From assembly GCA_934394615.1 (NCBI GenBank), contig CAKRRJ010000059.1, forward strand, positions 1 to 14,997: a DNA stretch of 14,997 nt, in the 5' to 3' direction. Positions 8,489 to 14,997 of the stretch are shown piece after piece. A program made the position numbers and the translations under genes. The stretch comes from an uncultured Lachnospiraceae bacterium. Its GTDB lineage: Bacteria > Bacillota > Clostridia > Lachnospirales > Lachnospiraceae. Below the pieces are notes generated by a model. It was not told the DNA's origin. It was given only the letters and a program-made list of their open reading frames with translations, and did not search any database. Numbering within the stretch: the first letter of the stretch is position 1; each line of letters opens with the position of its first letter.

Positions 8489-10843
8489 ATGGCAGAGATG
8501 AAACATAAAAATCACAAAGCAGCAGGGAAGCAGGTGCGTTTTGACCTGATCGGAGTAGGACTTTTGTGCCTGACGTATTCTGCCGGTATGCTGCTGTCCG
8601 GATTTCAGCTGATTCCGTTTGGAACCGGGAACCGGTTTCGCCTGTTTTTGTTTTCCTGGCTTGCGGTTTCCTTCGGAGTCCTGTTCTGCCATTTCTTCCG
8701 CAAATACAGAACGTATGGCTGTCTGGTTCCGGCAGCAGGCGCGGTTGTCTGCTTTTTCTATTATGGACCAGTGCGGATTCTGGCAGGCGCAGAAAGTTTT
8801 TTGAATATTCTGATCACCGGATGGAACCTGCGTTATGAAGATGGCATTCCGCTTGCGGGGAATGGACAGATCCAGGAGGAACTGCTCTTTGCGTTTTACA
8901 TGATCCTTCTGCTGCTGCTTTTGTCTCTGTTCTGGTATCTGGCAGAGCGCCGGGCCTGCGTGCGGACGATCGTACTGATGCTGGTCTGTGTGGCTCCCGA
9001 AATCATTCTCAGACAGAGTTCTTCTCTGGGAACAGTACTGCTTGTAACTTGTACCATAGGAACCTGGCTGCTCTTTTTCCAGTCCGGTTCCAGACTGCGC
9101 CGGATCATCTGGTTTGTACTGATTGGAATTGTGCTGGCGGTTATCTCTGTATTCGCAGGTACGGATCAGGTACAGGCAGTTCTGCAGCTTCAGAAGAATG
9201 CTGTATCCGAAATCAAAGATTTCCGCTATGGAAGCGATTCTCTTCCGGAGGGTAATCTGAAAAAAGCAGTTTCGATGCAGGATGGGGAAGAAGACCGGCT
9301 CCATATCACGACCAGTCAGGTTAAGCCTCTGTATTTTCAAGGTTTTACTGGTGCACGCTATGAGGACGGCCAGTGGAAATCCCTGAAAAAATCTGCATAC
9401 GGTGGAACACACTGGGGATTTTTGGACTGGCTTTCCGGCCAGGGGTTTGACCCGAACGCACAGTTTTTTGCCTATCAGAGTGTAGAAAATCCAAATGGAG
9501 AAGCAGACTCGAATGGGGAGCGTATACCGGAAAACCGGATCGAAGTGGAAAACCAGGGCGCGAACCGGCGCTATATTTACGCGGTATATTCGGCACGGGA
9601 ACCGCAGGCAGAATTGCTAAGAGCAGCCCGTGATAGGGGATACCGTTCCAAAGCGCTGTTTGGAAGTTGGAATTATGTCCTGTATGAACGCTCGCTCGAT
9701 GTTCCTGGCGAGCTGCGCCAGCTTGATGACTGGGTCTACAGTCCGGAAACTGAGGCGCAAAAGGATTATCTTACGGCAGAATCTGTTTACCGTGATTTTG
9801 TCTATGAAAATTATCTGGAAATCAGTCCGGAACTGGAAGGGCCGTTAGAGGAGTTTCTGGCAGACCAGCTGAAGGAAAACGGAAATCTGTCTGCCGGCAT
9901 ATCGGACTCGCGCAGCATTTACGATATCACACAGGATATCCGCAAGGCAATGGAGAATCACCTGTATTATGCGGAAATACCGGAAAATCCGGAATCAGGC
10001 GATCCGCTTTCGGAATTTCTCAAGGGAAATTCGGCTGGAAATTCAGCTTATTACGCATCGGCCGGTGTACTGGCATTCCGTAAATTTGGGATTCCGGCGC
10101 GCTATGCCGAAGGGTATTATGCCGGAAGTGAACAGATTACCGCGGCAGAAAACGGTCAGCTCCAGCTTACCACCCACGATGCACACGCGTGGACAGAAGT
10201 ATATATGGATGGAATGGGATGGATTCCGGTTGATTTTACGCCGGGTTTTTATTACAATACTTATACGCTTTTACGCATGGCACAGTTTCCGCAGAATATC
10301 CGGAAAACGGCAGCTTTGGAAGACGATGGCGAAGAGGCAGAAAATGCGGTCGGCAATACGCCGCAGCCGAAGGGACGCGAAAATTTCCTGGATCATTACG
10401 GGATAGATCCTCTCTATACAGTGCTTGGAATCATTCTGGTCATCTGCGTTATAGTCGAGATTCTGTTTGCCTGTCTGGAAATCAGCCGATGGTACTATGA
10501 GTACCACATCTGCCGGATATTCCAGAACGGCGGCGATGAATGTGCGCAGTATCTGTGCAGTCAGATTGAGCGGAATCTGCGTGCTCTGGGGATAGATGTC
10601 CGTCCTGGCTGGAATGTCGCACAGACAGACCAGGCCATCTGCAGCTGTCTTCCGGATCTTACGCCAGGCGCTTACAGCCGGGTAAATACCGTACTGGAAA
10701 AATATATTTACGGAGATGGACGGCTGGAACCGGAAGAACTGAGGCTGCTGTACAGTTTTCTGAGTGCTGTCCGGGAGAGCCGGAAGCATGCCAGCGCGAA
10801 AAAACGCTTTTTGAGCCGTTATATCATATTGCTTCGACCATAA
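8489..10843 (+). CDS. Polytopic membrane protein with transglutaminase-like domain lacking the catalytic cysteine
   Basis: The protein has 784 residues and a TgpA-like layout. About seven hydrophobic helices lie in residues 15-225. A large, probably external region (about 230-640) follows, then a final helix (about 641-663, TVLGIILVICVIVEILF) and a cytoplasmic C-terminal part of about 120 residues. The external region ends in a transglutaminase-like core: GVLAFRKFGIPARYAEGYY, then DAHAWTEVYMDGMGWIPVDFTPG. The His (H566) and Asp (D582) of the Cys-His-Asp triad are present. At the cysteine position, where relatives read roughly G-Y-C-x-x-F-A, this protein has G517-N518-S519-A-Y-Y-A. Normal thiol chemistry is therefore unlikely. 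The protein may be a non-catalytic binding fold, or serine may act in an unknown way. AAGGGGA precedes the start. Position after the MoxR and DUF58 genes is typical of the family and suggests a membrane complex of the three products. Confidence 0.9.
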   Translation: MAEMKHKNHKAAGKQVRFDLIGVGLLCLTYSAGMLLSGFQLIPFGTGNRFRLFLFSWLAVSFGVLFCHFFRKYRTYGCLVPAAGAVVCFFYYGPVRILAGAESFLNILITGWNLRYEDGIPLAGNGQIQEELLFAFYMILLLLLLSLFWYLAERRACVRTIVLMLVCVAPEIILRQSSSLGTVLLVTCTIGTWLLFFQSGSRLRRIIWFVLIGIVLAVISVFAGTDQVQAVLQLQKNAVSEIKDFRYGSDSLPEGNLKKAVSMQDGEEDRLHITTSQVKPLYFQGFTGARYEDGQWKSLKKSAYGGTHWGFLDWLSGQGFDPNAQFFAYQSVENPNGEADSNGERIPENRIEVENQGANRRYIYAVYSAREPQAELLRAARDRGYRSKALFGSWNYVLYERSLDVPGELRQLDDWVYSPETEAQKDYLTAESVYRDFVYENYLEISPELEGPLEEFLADQLKENGNLSAGISDSRSIYDITQDIRKAMENHLYYAEIPENPESGDPLSEFLKGNSAGNSAYYASAGVLAFRKFGIPARYAEGYYAGSEQITAAENGQLQLTTHDAHAWTEVYMDGMGWIPVDFTPGFYYNTYTLLRMAQFPQNIRKTAALEDDGEEAENAVGNTPQPKGRENFLDHYGIDPLYTVLGIILVICVIVEILFACLEISRWYYEYHICRIFQNGGDECAQYLCSQIERNLRALGIDVRPGWNVAQTDQAICSCLPDLTPGAYSRVNTVLEKYIYGDGRLEPEELRLLYSFLSAVRESRKHASAKKRFLSRYIILLRP
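10025..10048 (+). repeat. 12-nt tandem duplication at the transglutaminase active-site position
   Basis: The two 12-nt units GGAAATTCGGCT (10025-10036) and GGAAATTCAGCT (10037-10048) differ at one base and encode Gly-Asn-Ser-Ala twice. The second unit covers the place where the catalytic cysteine of the transglutaminase fold is expected (S519). This is directly visible in the sequence. Whether the duplication caused the loss of the cysteine is inference. Confidence 0.75.
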
Positions 10844-10850
10844 ACGACAT

Positions 10851-10856
10851 AAGGAG
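10851..10856 (+). promoter_or_regulatory. Ribosome binding site deciding the luxS start
   Basis: AAGGAG lies 11 nt before ATG 10868. An in-frame GTG at 10856 overlaps the end of this site and would add four residues absent from the usual LuxS N-terminus, so ATG 10868 is preferred. Confidence 0.75.
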
Positions 10857-10867
10857 TGAATTACATC

Positions 10868-11350
10868 ATGGAAAAAATTACCAGCTTTACAATTGATCAT
10901 TTAAGACTTCTTCCGGGCATTTATGTATCCAGAAAAGACCAGGCAGGAGACAGTGTTGTGACCACATTCGATATCCGTATGACAAGACCGAATTTTGAGC
11001 CGGTTATGAACACCGCGGAAATTCATACGATCGAGCATCTTGGCGCGACATTCCTGCGCAATCATGAGACTTTTAAAAACCGTGTTCTCTACTTTGGCCC
11101 GATGGGATGCCGCACCGGATTTTATCTGCTCCTTTCCGGAGATTACCAGTCCTGCGACATCGTTCCGCTCATGCGCGATATGTTTAGTTTTATCCGCGAT
11201 TTTGAGGGAGAGGTGCCGGGCGCAAGCGCAAGAGACTGCGGAAACTATCTGGACATGAATCTTTCCATGGCAAAATGGCTTGCAGGCCGTTTCCTGCGGG
11301 AAGTTCTTGATAATATTGACGACAGCAGGCTGATCTACCCGGAAAACTAG
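10868..11350 (+). CDS. luxS: S-ribosylhomocysteine lyase (autoinducer-2 synthesis)
   Basis: LuxS splits S-ribosylhomocysteine into homocysteine and 4,5-dihydroxy-2,3-pentanedione, the AI-2 precursor, in the activated methyl cycle. At 160 residues it is full length for the family. The N-terminus MEKITSFTIDH, the metal motif H53-T-I-E56-H57, the P-M-G-C81-R-T-G segment with the catalytic cysteine, and G-A-S-A-R-D-C124-G-N-Y with the third metal ligand are all intact. E56 is the expected general base. An active cytoplasmic metalloenzyme is therefore expected. Its gene sits 24 nt after the transglutaminase-like gene and 18 nt before the EAL-domain gene, with no promoter evident in either gap. Neither the methyl-cycle partner gene pfs/mtnN nor an AI-2 receptor gene is in the window. 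The company of envelope and signalling genes rather than methionine genes is notable. Confidence 0.98.
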   Translation: MEKITSFTIDHLRLLPGIYVSRKDQAGDSVVTTFDIRMTRPNFEPVMNTAEIHTIEHLGATFLRNHETFKNRVLYFGPMGCRTGFYLLLSGDYQSCDIVPLMRDMFSFIRDFEGEVPGASARDCGNYLDMNLSMAKWLAGRFLREVLDNIDDSRLIYPEN

Positions 11351-11368
11351 GAGATAACGAGAAAGCCA

Positions 11369-13054
11369 ATGAAAAAAGTGATACGCGGAATACCAAAGGA
11401 AATAATCGAGTATATGATCCGCCTCTTTGCCCCTACGATGGATGATTATTTGTATGTAATGGATATGCAGGAGGACTACTATATCATCTCCCCGCATGCA
11501 GTGGAGCGTTTTCACCTGCCTGGAGATCATTTTTACAACGCGCGGGCAAAGCATCAGGAATTTGTTTACGCGGAAGATCTTCCGGCTCTGTGGGCAGACA
11601 TGGAACTGACCCGTTCCGGGAAAGAAGATTCGCATGATATGGATTATCGCTGGCTGGACCGTCAGGGACGTCCGGTATGGATCAACTGCCGTGGGATTGT
11701 GCTGCAGGATGCAGATGGAACGCCGAAGTATCTGATCGGATGCATCAATGAGATCGGAAGAAAACAGAAGGCTGATAATGTGAGTGGGCTGATGGGCGAG
11801 ATGGGACTCTGGCAGTATGCAAGTAAATGTCCGGACCAGCTGCCGAAAGGCTTTATCATTCGTGTCGGAATGGATGACCTGAGCGGAGTCAATGGAAGTC
11901 TTGGGATGAATTACGGGGACTATCTTTTAAAAGAAACGGCAGACTGTATCCGCAGGGCGATGGAACCCGGACAGCGGCTGTTTCGTTTGGTATCGGATCA
12001 GTTTATCATATCCGATTTCAGCGGGAGAACCGTGAAAGATGCCCGCGCGCTCTACAATCGTATCCGTCACGAGATCGCTGACTGGATCGAGGCACACCAG
12101 TATCAGACGGTCTTTACCATATCTGCCGGCATCATTGAGACAGATGGCCGTAAGAATGATTATGACCAGATTTTAAAATACCTGGAATTCGCCTTAAATA
12201 AGGTGAAACAGGAAGGAAAAAACGAGTGTTATGTCTTCCGCCAGGAGGACTACAACGTCTGGGCGCGCCGACAGAAGCTCAGAAAACAGCTTTTGCATGC
12301 GGTAAATAACGGTTACGAGGGTTTTGAACTCTATTATCAGCCGGTCATCAGTACAAAAGGGTACGGGCTGGTATCGGCCGAGGCGCTGATGCGCTTTTTT
12401 GTACCGGATGAGGCATCCGGCCGCGTGATGGTTTCCCCGCTTGAGTTTATCCCGATCCTGGAAGAGAGCGGACTTATAATCCCGGTGGGACGCTGGCTGC
12501 TCCATACGGCGGCAAAAGCCTGCAAGAGCTGGCAGAAAGACCATCCGGGCATGCGGGTACAGATTAACTTATCGTATGTGCAGGTTGCAAAGGCCAATGT
12601 ACTGCGCGAGGTGCGAGAAATCCTGCAGGAAACCGGACTTGCGCCGGAGTGTATCGGTGTCGAGCTGACGGAAAGCGGCTATCTGGAACCCGGAACCCAT
12701 TTTCAGAAGGTATGGCAGGGATTAAAAGACGCTGGTGTGAAGGTCCTGTTAGATGATTTTGGCACTGGTTATTCGAATTTTCACTGTCTTGGTGATCTGA
12801 CACCGAACTGCATTAAGATCGACCGGTCCTTTACACAGAAGGCGCTTGCGGATACCTATGAATACAATCTGCTTTCGCAGATGATCCGCATGTCAAAGCG
12901 CTTAAAGATCGAGGTCTGCATTGAGGGTATTGAGACAGAGGAAGAATTACAACGTATCGCACAGTTAAAACCGGATTACATTCAGGGCTATCTGTTTGGA
13001 AAACCGGTTTCTGAGGAATTATTTACCCGGAACTTTATCCAGGCGCAGGCATAA
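11369..13054 (+). CDS. PAS / degenerate GGDEF / EAL protein, probable c-di-GMP phosphodiesterase
   Basis: The predicted protein has 561 residues and no membrane helix. Residues about 20-130 form a PAS domain (VMDMQEDYYIIS..., DMDYRWLDRQGRPVWINC). Residues about 150-285 form a GGDEF-type fold whose active motif is replaced by L207-V-S-D-Q-F212, so it should not make c-di-GMP; it may bind GTP or only regulate. Residues about 305-555 form an EAL domain. Its metal and catalytic positions are present: E338 in the E-A-L motif, N400 in INLS, E432 in ELTES, D462/D463 in DDFGTG, K483 in IKIDR, E519 and E522 in EGIE, and Q539 in QGYLFGKP. Hydrolysis of c-di-GMP to pGpG is therefore the likely activity, controlled by the PAS input. 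The ribosome site is weak: AGGAG is about 14 nt from the ATG. The gene directly follows luxS. Confidence 0.9.
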   Translation: MKKVIRGIPKEIIEYMIRLFAPTMDDYLYVMDMQEDYYIISPHAVERFHLPGDHFYNARAKHQEFVYAEDLPALWADMELTRSGKEDSHDMDYRWLDRQGRPVWINCRGIVLQDADGTPKYLIGCINEIGRKQKADNVSGLMGEMGLWQYASKCPDQLPKGFIIRVGMDDLSGVNGSLGMNYGDYLLKETADCIRRAMEPGQRLFRLVSDQFIISDFSGRTVKDARALYNRIRHEIADWIEAHQYQTVFTISAGIIETDGRKNDYDQILKYLEFALNKVKQEGKNECYVFRQEDYNVWARRQKLRKQLLHAVNNGYEGFELYYQPVISTKGYGLVSAEALMRFFVPDEASGRVMVSPLEFIPILEESGLIIPVGRWLLHTAAKACKSWQKDHPGMRVQINLSYVQVAKANVLREVREILQETGLAPECIGVELTESGYLEPGTHFQKVWQGLKDAGVKVLLDDFGTGYSNFHCLGDLTPNCIKIDRSFTQKALADTYEYNLLSQMIRMSKRLKIEVCIEGIETEEELQRIAQLKPDYIQGYLFGKPVSEELFTRNFIQAQA

Positions 13055-13097
13055 ATATGTGCCCGGACTGTTGCGGGAACCGAATTCAGGAAACAGG

Positions 13098-13103
13098 AAG
13101 GAG
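13098..13103 (+). promoter_or_regulatory. Ribosome binding site deciding the sigma-like gene start
   Basis: AAGGAG (with a G-rich flank, AGGAAGGAGAG) lies 9 nt before ATG 13113. The reading frame stays open further upstream, to 12996 inside the EAL gene. That upstream part overlaps a conserved coding region in another frame and reads as unrelated Arg/Pro-rich sequence, so translation from 13113 is strongly preferred. Confidence 0.75.
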
Positions 13104-13112
13104 AGTTTGGGA

Positions 13113-13634
13113 ATGCACGACGATGTATACCAGATGTATTTAGATGAGATCGCAGCCATCCGCCCGATGGATGCAGAAGAGGAAGCACAGCTTTTACAGA
13201 AGTTAAAAGACGGAGACACCACGGTGCGTGCCCGCCTGATGGAAGGATACCTTCCATTTATCGCGGAGACGGCAAAGGCTTACGCGGATCAGGGCCTTCC
13301 GATGGGGGATCTGGTACAGGAAGCAAACATGGCGCTCATCATGGCTGTGGACCAGTATCAGGACGGTGACTTTAAGACACAGGTACAGGCGCTCGCGGAA
13401 GAGATGATCAAAGCAGCGCTTGAGGAACAGGGACTTGAGACAAAGGTAGAGGAAGAAATGCTTGCCCGTGTCAATGTCTTAAAGGAAGTCTCCAAACGCA
13501 TGGCGGAGGAACTTGGCCGTGAGGCTTCCGTAACCGAGCTTGCGGAAAAAATGAAAATGACCGAAGATGAGATCAAAGACATCATGAAGCTGACCCTCGA
13601 TGCCATGAGCGTCAGCCCGGATGCAGAGGTGTAA
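13113..13634 (+). CDS. Short sigma-70-like protein lacking the -10 and -35 recognition regions
   Basis: The predicted protein has 173 residues. Residues 4-35 resemble sigma-70 region 1.2 (DVYQMYLDEIAAIRPMDAEE). Residues 38-82 match regions 2.1-2.2, which bind the RNA polymerase beta' clamp (ARLMEGYLPFIAETAKAY, GDLVQEANMALIMAVDQY). Residues about 115-165 match the region 3 helices (VSKRMAEELGREASVTELAEKM). Between them, where primary-type sigmas have the aromatic and basic region 2.3-2.4 (roughly YKFSTYATWWIRQAI), there is an acidic, Trp-free stretch (DGDFKTQVQALAEEMIKAAL). No region 4 follows; the protein ends after region 3. It could contact core polymerase without recognising a normal promoter, for example as a sigma antagonist or cofactor, or it may be a decayed sigma factor. 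The gene begins 58 nt after the EAL gene and ends before an AT-rich hairpin. Confidence 0.8.
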   Translation: MHDDVYQMYLDEIAAIRPMDAEEEAQLLQKLKDGDTTVRARLMEGYLPFIAETAKAYADQGLPMGDLVQEANMALIMAVDQYQDGDFKTQVQALAEEMIKAALEEQGLETKVEEEMLARVNVLKEVSKRMAEELGREASVTELAEKMKMTEDEIKDIMKLTLDAMSVSPDAEV

Positions 13635-13670
13635 CCAGATTTCATAACAGATTAATAAGAATGGATGATA

Positions 13671-13718
13671 AATACCATAAGATATATTAATTTTATTTAT
13701 AATATATCTTGTGGTATT
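13671..13718. terminator. Long AT-rich inverted repeat, probable terminator of the upstream gene run
   Basis: Two 19-nt arms (13671-13689 and 13700-13718) pair throughout with a single G-U pair around a 10-nt A/T loop. The arm ends are AATACC... and ...GGTATT. A T-rich but interrupted run follows (ATTATTTATTTAAAT). The position, 36 nt after the sigma-like stop, suits an intrinsic terminator, possibly working in both directions. The stem is mostly A-T, so it is weaker than a classical GC-rich terminator. A perfect TATAAT (13698-13703) lies across the loop, but no good -35 box is seen 17 nt upstream. The 164-nt gap (13635-13798) must also supply any promoter for purL, and none is convincing. 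No purine riboswitch core or PurBox was recognised by eye. Confidence 0.5.
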
Positions 13719-13798
13719 ATTTATTTAAATGAGATTTATCAGTCTCAATTATGAATCAGAACCTAAAAACAGGACTGATACAGTACAGGAGGAACCAC

Positions 13799-14997
13799 AT
13801 GAGTGTAAAACGCGTGTATGTAGAGAAAAAACCGGAGTTTGCCGTAAAGGCAGGAGAGCTTCGCGAGGAGATCAGCAGTTATCTGAGCATAGACACCGTC
13901 ACCGGGGTCCGTGTATTGATCCGTTACGATATTGAAAATCTGTCTGAGGAAACTTACAAACAGGCACTCGTTACCATCTTTTCCGAGCCGCCGGTAGACT
14001 ATGTTTATGAGGAGGACTTCCCGAAAGAAGAGGGAGATACCGTATTTTCCGTAGAATACCTGCCTGGCCAGTTCGACCAGAGAGCAGACTCCGCAGAGCA
14101 GTGCGTAAAACTGTTAAAAGAGACCGAGGAGCCGGTCATCAAGACCGCGACCACCTATGTGCTGTCCGGTAATCTTAGCGCGGAGCAGGCTGCTGCGATC
14201 AAGGCATTCTGTATCAACCCGGTGGATTCCCGCGAAGCTGGAAGCAAAAAGCCGGAAACCCTGGTAACTGTATTTGAGACCCCGGCAGATGTGGCATCCT
14301 TTACCGGATTTACGGCCTTCCCGACCGCACAGTTAAAAGAACTCTACGATTCCTTAAACCTGGCTATGACGTTCCGTGATTTTGAGCATATCCAGAAGTA
14401 TTACGCTGGCGAGGAGCACCGCGACCCGACCGTGACGGAGATCCGCGTGCTGGATACCTACTGGTCTGACCACTGCCGCCACACTACGTTCTCCACCGAG
14501 TTAAAAGACGTGACCATCACCGACGGTGCGTACAAGGCGCCGATTGAGGAGACCTACAAAAACTACCTGGCAGACCGCGAGGTTCTCTACAAAGGCCGTG
14601 ACGATAAGTTTGTCTGCCTGATGGATCTGGCCCTGCTGGCTATGAAGAAGCTGCGCGCAGAGGGAAAGCTGGAAGACCTGGAAGTATCCGATGAGATCAA
14701 TGCCTGCAGCATTGTCGTTCCGGTTGAGATTGACGGCGTGACCGAAGAGTGGCTGGTAAACTTTAAGAACGAGACCCACAACCATCCGACCGAGATCGAG
14801 CCGTTCGGCGGCGCTGCAACCTGTCTTGGCGGCGCAATCCGTGATCCGCTTTCCGGCCGCACCTATGTATACCAGGCAATGCGCGTGACCGGTGCCGCAG
14901 ATCCGACCCGTCCGCTTTCCGAGACCTTAAAGGGCAAGCTGCCGCAGAGAAAGCTGGTCAACAGCGCGGCAAACGGCTACAGCTCCTACGGCAACCA
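13799..14997 (+). CDS. purL: Phosphoribosylformylglycinamidine synthase, large single-chain type (5' part, cut by window edge)
   Basis: The enzyme catalyses the fourth step of de novo purine synthesis, converting FGAR plus glutamine and ATP into FGAM. The start ATG 13799 has an excellent AGGAGG (13787-13792) at 6-nt spacing. The first 399 residues are present and the frame is still open at the right edge. Residues 1-200 match the N-terminal domain that occurs only in the large form of the enzyme. The substrate/ATP region shows TYWSDHCRHTTF (D224-H228) and K-N-E-T-H-N-H-P-T near 323-331, followed by EPFGGAATCLGGAIRD, all typical of this family. The large form in clostridia and Bacteroides is roughly 1200-1300 residues, so about two thirds should lie beyond the window, including the glutaminase domain. 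This housekeeping gene is probably transcribed separately from the upstream cluster. Confidence 0.96.
   Translation, partial: MSVKRVYVEKKPEFAVKAGELREEISSYLSIDTVTGVRVLIRYDIENLSEETYKQALVTIFSEPPVDYVYEEDFPKEEGDTVFSVEYLPGQFDQRADSAEQCVKLLKETEEPVIKTATTYVLSGNLSAEQAAAIKAFCINPVDSREAGSKKPETLVTVFETPADVASFTGFTAFPTAQLKELYDSLNLAMTFRDFEHIQKYYAGEEHRDPTVTEIRVLDTYWSDHCRHTTFSTELKDVTITDGAYKAPIEETYKNYLADREVLYKGRDDKFVCLMDLALLAMKKLRAEGKLEDLEVSDEINACSIVVPVEIDGVTEEWLVNFKNETHNHPTEIEPFGGAATCLGGAIRDPLSGRTYVYQAMRVTGAADPTRPLSETLKGKLPQRKLVNSAANGYSSYGN

Noticed and set aside
13058..13076. CCCG...CGGG mini-stem in the 58-nt gap after the EAL gene
   Set aside because: The stem is only 4 bp with no T-run after it, so it is not a credible terminator.
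12996..13112. Upstream in-frame extension of the sigma-like gene
   Set aside because: It overlaps the conserved end of the EAL gene in a different frame, and a strong ribosome site directly precedes ATG 13113.
13729..13935. A 68-codon + strand frame across the purL start
   Set aside because: It overlaps the purL N-terminus in another frame, lacks its own ribosome site and has no recognisable features. The purL start has an excellent AGGAGG.

Overview
The window looks like chromosomal DNA of a Gram-positive anaerobe of the Clostridia, most likely the Lachnospiraceae. This is inferred from three things: a clostridial-style large PurL, a BspA-type leucine-rich-repeat surface protein next to a MoxR/DUF58/transglutaminase-like cluster, and near-balanced base composition with strong AGGAGG-type ribosome binding sites. 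All recognised genes lie on the + strand. I see no rRNA, tRNA, CRISPR array, insertion sequence or phage gene.

Layout: the 3' end of a VanZ-family membrane protein gene (1-261) is followed by a run of eight closely spaced genes. They are a hybrid sensor histidine kinase (327-2015), a 1439-residue secreted or surface BspA/LRR_5 protein (2020-6339), a MoxR AAA+ ATPase (6353-7306), a DUF58 protein (7299-8474), a membrane transglutaminase-like protein (8489-10843), luxS (10868-11350), a PAS/degenerate-GGDEF/EAL protein (11369-13054) and a short sigma-70-like protein (13113-13634). The first seven are separated by gaps of 4 to 24 nt or overlap by 8 nt. The last follows after 58 nt. No convincing promoter or terminator is visible inside the run, so most or all of it may be one transcript. 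A long AT-rich hairpin (13671-13718) separates it from purL, which runs off the right edge.

The genes fit a cell-surface and signalling theme. A sensor kinase comes first, then a large exported repeat protein. A MoxR chaperone ATPase, a DUF58 partner and a membrane protein with an external transglutaminase fold could assemble or mature something at the envelope. luxS (AI-2 production and methyl-cycle detoxification) and a c-di-GMP phosphodiesterase-like protein follow. Working together is inferred from order and spacing only.

The most unusual points are as follows. The transglutaminase-like protein has serine where the catalytic cysteine is expected, inside a 12-nt tandem duplication. The DUF58 protein has a degraded metal-site motif. 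The GGDEF domain has lost its active-site motif while the EAL site is intact. The sigma-like protein keeps parts of regions 1.2, 2 and 3 but lacks the DNA-melting/-10 recognition part and all of region 4. The module therefore looks rich in proteins that keep a fold but have lost the usual chemistry or DNA binding.
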